DNA of 64,000 nt, taken from NCBI RefSeq assembly GCF_036226505.1, contig NZ_CP108484.1:8093501-8157500 (forward strand), given 5' to 3'. The position numbers and the translations under genes are program-made. A model generated the notes under the pieces. It saw nothing but the letters and a program-made list of their open reading frames with translations. It ran no database searches and was not told where the DNA came from. Positions 61,501-64,000 of this stretch are shown in pieces. This stretch comes from Kitasatospora sp. NBC_01246 (GTDB lineage Bacteria > Actinomycetota > Actinomycetes > Streptomycetales > Streptomycetaceae). How positions within the stretch are numbered: position 1 is the stretch's first letter; the number at the start of each line of letters is the position of its first letter.

Positions 61501-61986
61501 GCCGCCCCCGACCGGGGCCTGGGCTTCGGCCTGCTGCGCCACCTCAACGCGCAGACCGCGCCGCTGCTGGCCGCGGTGCCCCGCTCCGAGGTGCTGTTCA
61601 ACTACCGCGGCCGGACGGACACCGGCGCCGGACCGCAGGGCGGCTGGGCGTTCGCCCCGCAGGACGAGCGCACCGCCGTCGCCGCCGCGGCCGGCCCCGA
61701 CCGGCTGATGCCGGCCGGCTACCCGCTGGAGATCGACGCGGTCGTCGCCGCCGGCCCCGACGGCCGCCCGGAGCTGACGGTCGAGTGGAGCTGGCCGGGC
61801 GCGCTGTTCGGCGAGGACGAGGTGGCGGCGCTGGCCGACTCCTGGTTCGCCGCGCTCGACGCGCTCGCCCGGCACGCCGCCGGCGGCGACGCGGGCGGGG
61901 TGACGCCGTCCGACCTCGACCTCGTCCGGCTCAAGCAGACCCAGATCGACCGGCTGGAGTCGCGGCTGCGCAGGCGCCGCCGATGA
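49528..61986 (+). CDS. Trimodular siderophore NRPS: C-A(Ser)-T-E / C-A-T / C-A(Ser)-T-E
   Basis: A 4,152-aa megasynthase. C1 (HHLVVDG near residue 152) resembles the EntF starter domain. A1 has a P-loop near 620; its pocket, aligned by hand to GrsA, is D-V-W-H-F-S-L-V-D, a serine code. T1 Ser1008 (LGGDSIS) is followed by E1 (HHLAVDG near 1192). C2 (RHHIVMDG near 1682) is D-accepting in type. A2 (P-loop near 2144) has acidic pocket residues including D at 278, suggesting a basic amino acid such as ornithine. T2 Ser2541, C3 (HHIAGDE near 2723), A3 (near 3196) again a serine code, T3 Ser3591, E3 (near 3789). No thioesterase. Start ATG 49528. Confidence 0.92.
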   Translation: MPQAGTNTTQVEPAAVLQELTAAQAGVLAAQRIDPDNPAYNVGQYVEITGPFDPALLERALRRTLAEADGLHVRLAEHEGRTVQLPTAFDAEAWQLPRLDTSSAADPVAAATALVRAQLAVPTPLEGLEAGPLHGALLVRVGEQRHLWFQWFHHLVVDGYSVALLTRRVAEVYTALAAGTDVPDSPLRPLAVLLVAEREYLAGPAAAEGREYWNTRFADRPAVVGLTEATAQAAPAARYHRAELTAEDSAAVLASARAARATWAEAAAAALAGYLHLMTGTPDVVLGMHFMARTAPGTLRVPGMAVNILPVRIAVAGTDSHTGLMRRAAAELTATRRHQRHRGEEIRRDLGLVGTDHRLHGPLLNIKPFDLALDFAGSPGQTVTLASGPVDDLSLSVTKTPDDRLVLEFGANPELYTQAALELHADRCAGLLARLAADPERPIGDQPLLADAERAAVLHDWNATAREVREGTLVSRIAERAAATPQAPAVVFEGETLSYATLAERSDALARSLAAAGAGPETVVAVAVPRSADLMVALLAVLRSGAAYLPLDAGYPADRLAHMIEDARPVRVVTVPEVLDRLPESARAAAVLIGPGHTPAGATTTALPAVDPDSAAYVIYTSGSTGRPKGVVVPHRAIVNRLAWMQHAYRLTPEDRVLQKTPASFDVSVWEFFWALCEGAAVVLARPEGHKDPAYLAALIADTGVTTLHFVPSMLRAFLEEPTAAAGCGGLRRAFCSGEALPGDVVERWYAALPDVPLHNLYGPTEAAVDVTHHPTEPGAGVVPIGRPVWNTRLYVLDARLRPAPVGAPGELYLAGVQLARGYLGRPGLTAERFVASPFADGERLYRTGDLVRWAPDGTVEYLGRTDDQVKVRGFRIELGEIEAALEALPGVAQAAVTARELTPGGARQLVGYVAPAPADPDDLLAALAATLPEHMVPAVLLGLDALPLSLNGKLDRKALPAPRQAADGAVRAPRTETERILTDLVAEVLGLDTVGVDDNFFSLGGDSISAIQLGSRARRAGLALTPRVVFERRTVARIAAVAEQTAPAVRRAGVEGTGPLPATAISSWLRERGGPVTRFSQHTVVTVPAGLDRARLTAALDTLTDHHDALRLRLDIAADGTWTQQIRPAGSAPAAERLRHLTVAPAELSAAAAIEREAAVDRLDPEQGVVLQAVHLDAGPDTDGLLVLAAHHLAVDGVSWRILLPDLHAAYEGRPLDPVATSPRGWALGLAEAATGDRIRAELPGWQAVLADGAGPLLGDRPLDPARDTAATTRRLRLTLPAARTAPLLTAVPATHRAGVDHTLLAGLALALLGRRRDRHGAGARADLLLRLEGHGREDQLVPGADTTRTVGWLTTEFPARLDLAGLDLDEALTGGAAAGRALALVKEQLRALPNAGAGYGLLRHLDPVSGPALADADQPQLLFNYLGRFTADGAHWTVAREAGDAVAAGADPALPTAHALEVGAFVHDGPDGAELAVTLSWPHGVLTEEAVRDIAERWFAALDALAAYAARPDAGGLTPSDVPLAAVSQPLLDRIAAEHPGTVDVLPLSPLQEGLLFHALYQREEGTDDLYTSLTSLDLRGPLERPALRRAVDAVVNRHSALRSGFTAIGEHPLQLVADTVTVPWTEHDLTALPADRRDAAVAGIEDEEASRRFDLARPPLVRCALVTLGADHHRLVLTRHHIVMDGWSTPVLLRELVTAYGDGGASAALPATTPYADHLGWLAARDAGADTLAWREALAGLEAPTLLADTLGRPADGPAAAGAEIHLPLSAELAAALTGTARAHGLTLNTLVQGAWAILLGRLTGRADVVFGATVSGRPGDLPGVESMVGLFSNTVPVRFRPEEDEPAVEALTRLQAQQSALLDHQYLGLADIQALAGHGTLFDTLLVFENYPVDPDRLTARGLRVAGIGNRGATHYPLTVLTLPGEAPRLTVEYRADVFTAEQAAAVGARLLRVLETVATRPGTPVGELEVLDGRERDTLLRGWNATGREVPAGTVVDAFEARAAATPDDTAVVFGDRRLSYAELAGRVELTARHLAALGARPGRVVALALPRSAELVAALLGVLKSGAAYLPVDLDHPDERIALMLADAEPLVTLTTDEVARTRPVLAGHGLGTLTTGRLGALDADPVRPDPDDLAYVIHTSGSTGRPKGVQVPHRGLANMLEHHGGTVFARAERAAGGRRLRAAHTASFSFDSSWEQLLWLIRGHELHVYGEDLRRDPQALVARLLADRIDTLDVTPSFGRQLVEWGLLDSAEHRPLLFLVGGEAVGDALWSRIRDTEGVLGHNFYGPTEYTVDTLGAALDESPTPCVGRPIGNTRVYVLDARLRPVPAGVPGELYIAGEGLARGYGNRPGLTAGRFVACPFGDGERMYRTGDVVRWRGDGTLDYLGRDDDQVKIRGFRIEPGEVEAALAALPGVAQAAVLARATATGVKRLIGYVVPAPGGEADPAALRRTLAGSLPEYMVPAAIVPLPALPLNVNGKLDRHALPEPEASAFAAPAGRAPRDEREAVVCGVFAEVLGLPQAGVEDDFFDLGGHSLLATRVVGRLRAALRVEVAVRDLFESRTAAALAARLATAATGRPAPAARPRPEPLPLSAAQARLWFLYRLEGPSTAYTIPCALRIDGAVDTDALRAAFADVLARHEALRTVFPDRDGRPHQRILTPEQAGVPFTVEEVAAGRLDRAVAAAGAYAFELAEEVPVRATLLRAGPQRSVLSVALHHIAGDEWSEGVLLRDLDHAYAARLAGTAPVFEPLPLQYADHALWQADLLADQDGSAATQARYWTRRLADLPAELALPTDRPRPAEATGRGGAVRLRLPDALHRALRGYAQRSGATPFMVTQAAAALLLGGLAGTTDVALGTPVAGRADEVLEPVVGFFVNTLVLRHDLSGEPTFDDLVARARETVLGALAHQDLPFDRLVEIVNPERSLGRHPLFQVMVQHRKEAGGLDRLLGARTALLPDPVHAARFDLAFTFVESADGDHTDLTVIYADDLFHRSTGRLFGARLLRVLEQALAAPDRPAARVELTGAQERRGLAGEWNATDREVAPGTLVTRIAERVAATPDAVAVSFEGAEVTYRGLDERAGRLARVLAAHGAGPDRIVAVAVPRSVELMVALLAVLKSGAAYLPLDTEYPADRLAAMVEDAAPVCVLTLPGTAGALPVVPGVPVLGVDAEGPQAEPVAPEPEHPAYVIFTSGSTGRPKGVVVPHRAIVNRLDWMREVYSVTPQDRILQKTPAGFDVSVWEFFLPLVSGARAVLARPGGHREPEYLAALAAGAGISTAHFVPSMLTAFTAVAEADRTVRDRFAGVRRVFCSGEALPPAAVERFAALWPQIELHNLYGPTEAAVDVTYHRAWAGSGVVPIGRPVWNTRLYVLDARLRPVPVGVPGELYLGGVQLARGYLGRPGLSAGRFVADPFARGERMYRTGDLVRRLVDGEVEYLGRTDDQVKIRGFRIELGEVEAALAAAPGVAQAAVAARAVTEGGARQLFGYVVPQPGASVGGDAVRAAVAAVLPEHMVPAAVTVLDTLPLSVNGKLDRKALPDPARRPAAAPAAAGQTPGRSLARVFAEVLGLPEVGEEENFFALGGDSIVSIQLVSRARAAGFPIAAKDVFQHPTPAALAAAKGLGTPAAPAPAGPSAVAPPADGELPALPVVHWLRERGGPIDRFNQSVLLTVPAGLREQPLRDALAALATRHPALRLRLDRTDGLWTQEVLAADAAPALTDPRTLRPVDARGAREAGPAGWTALLTREADAAAAALDPGTGRVLGAVWFDAGPDTDGRLLLTVHHLAVDGVSWRTLLPGLRTAYEALAAGGRPALEPEAHSLRAWSEQLLAHAHERGRIAEARQWREVLDGPAGPLGGLTADPARDTVATLRTLRRTLPADRTEPLLTALPQSFGAGVDDVLLAGLALGVAAARPGAAPAVRVDLEGHGRGGSEAAGLTPDLARTVGWFTTVHPVRLDLTGLDPAEAMTGGALTGQALKQVKEQLRAAPDRGLGFGLLRHLNAQTAPLLAAVPRSEVLFNYRGRTDTGAGPQGGWAFAPQDERTAVAAAAGPDRLMPAGYPLEIDAVVAAGPDGRPELTVEWSWPGALFGEDEVAALADSWFAALDALARHAAGGDAGGVTPSDLDLVRLKQTQIDRLESRLRRRRR

Positions 61987-64000
61987 GCCGCGAACCGGGC
62001 GGCGCCGCCGCCCCCGACCCCACCGACCGCCACCCCACCCCCAGGACCGAGAACCCCGTGACGAACGACTCCACCGCACCGATCGACGACTCGCAGGCCC
62101 AGGCCCCGGCCGCGTCGGCCCTGGAGGACGTCTACCCGCTCTCCTCCCTGCAGGAGGGGCTGCTCTTCCACGCGCTCTACGACGACGAGGCGCGCGACGT
62201 CTACGTCGTGCAGTCGCACCTCGACCTGGCCGGCCCGGTCGACGGCGCCCGGCTGGCCGCCGCCGTCGACGCGCTGCTGGTGCGGCACGCCAACCTGCGC
62301 GCCGGGTTCTGGTACGAGGACCCGGAGGCGGTCGTCCAGTTCGTCCAGCGCGAGGTGGAGACCCCGCTGCGGGTGGTCGACCTGACCGCCCCGGCCGGGG
62401 CGGAGCAGGACGCCGCGGTACTGGCCGCGATGGACGAGGACTGGCACCACCGGTTCGAGCTGGACGCCCCGCCGCTGCTGCGGCTGGCCCTGCTCCGGCT
62501 GGGGCCGGACCGCTCCCGGCTCGTCATCACCTGCCACCACCTGCTGCTCGACGGCTGGTCGATGCCGATCCTGGTGCGCGAGCTGCTGGCGCTCTACGGG
62601 TCGGCCGGCGACCTCGCCGCGCTGCCCGCCGTCCGCCCCTACAAGGACCACCTGGCGCTGCTCGCCACCCGCGACACCGCCGCCGCCGAGGCCGCCTGGG
62701 GCGCCGCGCTGGCCGGTTTCGCCCAGACCCACCCGGTCGCGCCGGGCGCCGGCGTCGCCACCGCCGTCGAACCGGCCGTGGTCACCCTGCACGCCGAGCG
62801 CGAGCTCTCCGCCGCCGTCGCCGAGGCCGCCCGAGGCCGGGGCCTGACCCTCGGCAACCTCGCCCACACCCTCTGGGGCGTCCTGCTCGGCTCGCTCACC
62901 GGCACCGCCGACGTGGTCTTCGGCACCACCGTCTCCGGCCGCCCCGACGACCTGCCCGGCGCCGACACCATGGTCGGCCTCTTCATCAACACCGTGCCGG
63001 TGCGCGTGCGGCTCGCCCCCGGCGCCACCCTGGCCGGCGCCGCCGCCGCCGTCCAGCGCGAGCAGGCCGAGCTGATCGCCCACCAGCACCTCGGCCTCGG
63101 CACCATCCAGCGGCTCGCCGACGTCGAGGGCGCGCTGTTCGACACCCTGCTCGTGGTCGAGAACTACCAGGGCGGCGGCGACGCGCTCCGCACGAGCCTG
63201 GGCACCGTCGAGGGCCTGGCCGTCACCGCGCTCGGCGCCCGCGACGCCACCCACTACCCGCTGGGCCTGACCGTGCTGCCCGGCGAGCGGCTGCGCCTGG
63301 AGCTGGAGTACCGGCCCGAGCTGTTCACCGAGGCCGAGGCCGGCCGGATCGCCGACCGCTTCCTGCGCCTGCTCGCCGCGTTCGCCGCCGACCCGGACAC
63401 CCCGCTCGCCCGGCTGGACCTGCTCGACGCCGCCGAGCGCGCCGCGCTGCCCGCCACCGTCTCCGGCGGCGAGCACCGCGTCCCGGACGCCACCGCCGCC
63501 GACCTGTTCGCCGACCGGGCCGCCCGCACCCCGGACGTCCGGGCCCTGGTCGGCCCCGGCCTGACCGGCGGCCCGGCCCCCGTCCAGCTCTCCTTCGCCG
63601 AACTGGACGCCGCCGCCGACCGGCTGGCCCGACTGCTGCGCGCCCACGGCCTGCGCGCCGACGACATCGCCGCCCTCGCGCTGCCGCGCTCCGCCGAGTC
63701 GGTCACCGCGCTGCTCGCCGTCCTGCGGGCCGGCGCCGCCTACCTGCCGATCGACCTCGACCACCCGGACGAGCGGCTCGCCCTGCTCCTGGCGGACGCC
63801 CGCCCCGCCGTCGTCCTGACCACCGCCCAGGTCGCCGCCCGGCTGCCCGAGGTGCCCGGCGCCGCCGTCCTGCTGCTGGACGACCCGCGGACCGCCGCCG
63901 ACCTCGCCGCGCTGCCCGCCGGCCCGCTCACCGACGCCGAGCGCGGCGGTCCCGTCCACCCCGACGCCGCCGCGTACGTCATCCACACCTCCGGCTCCAC
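61983..64000 (+). CDS. Second siderophore NRPS, N-terminal part (runs off the window)
   Basis: The ATG at 61983 overlaps the stop of NRPS1 (ATGA). The visible 672 residues have a disordered head (about 1-45), a condensation domain starting VYPLSSLQEGLLFHALYDDE with active site CHHLLLDGWS near residue 185, and an adenylation domain up to core A3 (YVIHTSGS) at the window end. The condensation domain is of the type that accepts a D-residue donor, matching the epimerase at the end of NRPS1. The A domain probably activates ornithine or hydroxyornithine, but the pocket lies outside. GTG 62059 is an alternative start. Confidence 0.9.
   Translation, partial: MSREPGGAAAPDPTDRHPTPRTENPVTNDSTAPIDDSQAQAPAASALEDVYPLSSLQEGLLFHALYDDEARDVYVVQSHLDLAGPVDGARLAAAVDALLVRHANLRAGFWYEDPEAVVQFVQREVETPLRVVDLTAPAGAEQDAAVLAAMDEDWHHRFELDAPPLLRLALLRLGPDRSRLVITCHHLLLDGWSMPILVRELLALYGSAGDLAALPAVRPYKDHLALLATRDTAAAEAAWGAALAGFAQTHPVAPGAGVATAVEPAVVTLHAERELSAAVAEAARGRGLTLGNLAHTLWGVLLGSLTGTADVVFGTTVSGRPDDLPGADTMVGLFINTVPVRVRLAPGATLAGAAAAVQREQAELIAHQHLGLGTIQRLADVEGALFDTLLVVENYQGGGDALRTSLGTVEGLAVTALGARDATHYPLGLTVLPGERLRLELEYRPELFTEAEAGRIADRFLRLLAAFAADPDTPLARLDLLDAAERAALPATVSGGEHRVPDATAADLFADRAARTPDVRALVGPGLTGGPAPVQLSFAELDAAADRLARLLRAHGLRADDIAALALPRSAESVTALLAVLRAGAAYLPIDLDHPDERLALLLADARPAVVLTTAQVAARLPEVPGAAVLLLDDPRTAADLAALPAGPLTDAERGGPVHPDAAAYVIHTSGS

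Noticed and set aside
53698..62079. A 2,793-codon minus-strand open frame opposite the NRPS
   Set aside because: Antisense shadow caused by high third-position GC in the real gene; no recognisable protein.
1..64000. tRNA, rRNA, insertion sequence or attachment site
   Set aside because: No tRNA-like cloverleaf, rRNA, transposase or integrase motif was seen; strand runs are explained by operons.

Overview
The window is a very GC-rich, densely coding actinomycete chromosome segment. Frequent GTG starts, ATGA/GTGA-coupled operons, a HelR-type RNA polymerase helicase, a chitin-active LPMO, CseB/CseC-like signalling and several specialised-metabolite loci point to Streptomycetaceae (Streptomyces or Kitasatospora). 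No tRNA, rRNA, CRISPR array, IS element or phage gene was recognised.

Layout. 1-13.4 kb: housekeeping and accessory genes: a partial GlxA-type regulator divergent from a quinone-oxidoreductase-like enzyme, an aldo/keto reductase, helR with a rifamycin-associated-element-like inverted repeat upstream, a ferredoxin-NADP reductase, two lipoproteins, an MBL-fold hydrolase, a 56-residue Cys-rich protein behind a CsoR-like operator, small membrane/SH3 proteins, DoxX and a hotdog thioesterase. 13.4-26.0 kb: one leftward, translationally coupled operon encoding a lysine 2,3-aminomutase homologue, an adenylation protein whose pocket reads as beta-lysine, a free carrier protein, a flavin amine oxidase, three further acyl-activating ligases, an ATP-grasp ligase, an SDR and an MFS exporter. 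This is the best candidate for an undescribed natural-product pathway. 26.1-33.4 kb: small secreted proteins, an SDR, gene fragments and a CseA-CseB-CseC-like operon lacking its sigma factor.

33.6-38.6 kb: a class F sortase with a wall-protein-like neighbour, then a class IV-like lanthipeptide locus (55-aa precursor, hairpin, kinase-cyclase synthetase with a Cys-Cys-Gly zinc motif). 38.9-44.1 kb: an AA10 LPMO with a DasR-type operator, a gamma-glutamylcyclotransferase-like protein, an amphi-Trp protein, a short proline-rich protein, a Rho_N-like protein, an orphan Imm49-like protein and a tandem Nudix hydrolase.

44.7-64 kb: an iron-regulated siderophore locus. Three iron boxes flank a decayed siderophore-interacting protein, a pathway copy of argB and an ornithine N-monooxygenase. 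Downstream are a free aryl carrier protein, a siderophore-binding lipoprotein and two NRPS genes. NRPS1 reads C(EntF-like)-A(Ser)-T-E / C-A(basic)-T / C-A(Ser)-T-E, and NRPS2 begins with a condensation domain and runs off the window. An aryl starter, D-Ser, Orn-like and D-Ser order with an N-hydroxylase predicts a mixed catecholate-hydroxamate peptide of the qinichelin type. The aryl-acid genes must lie elsewhere.
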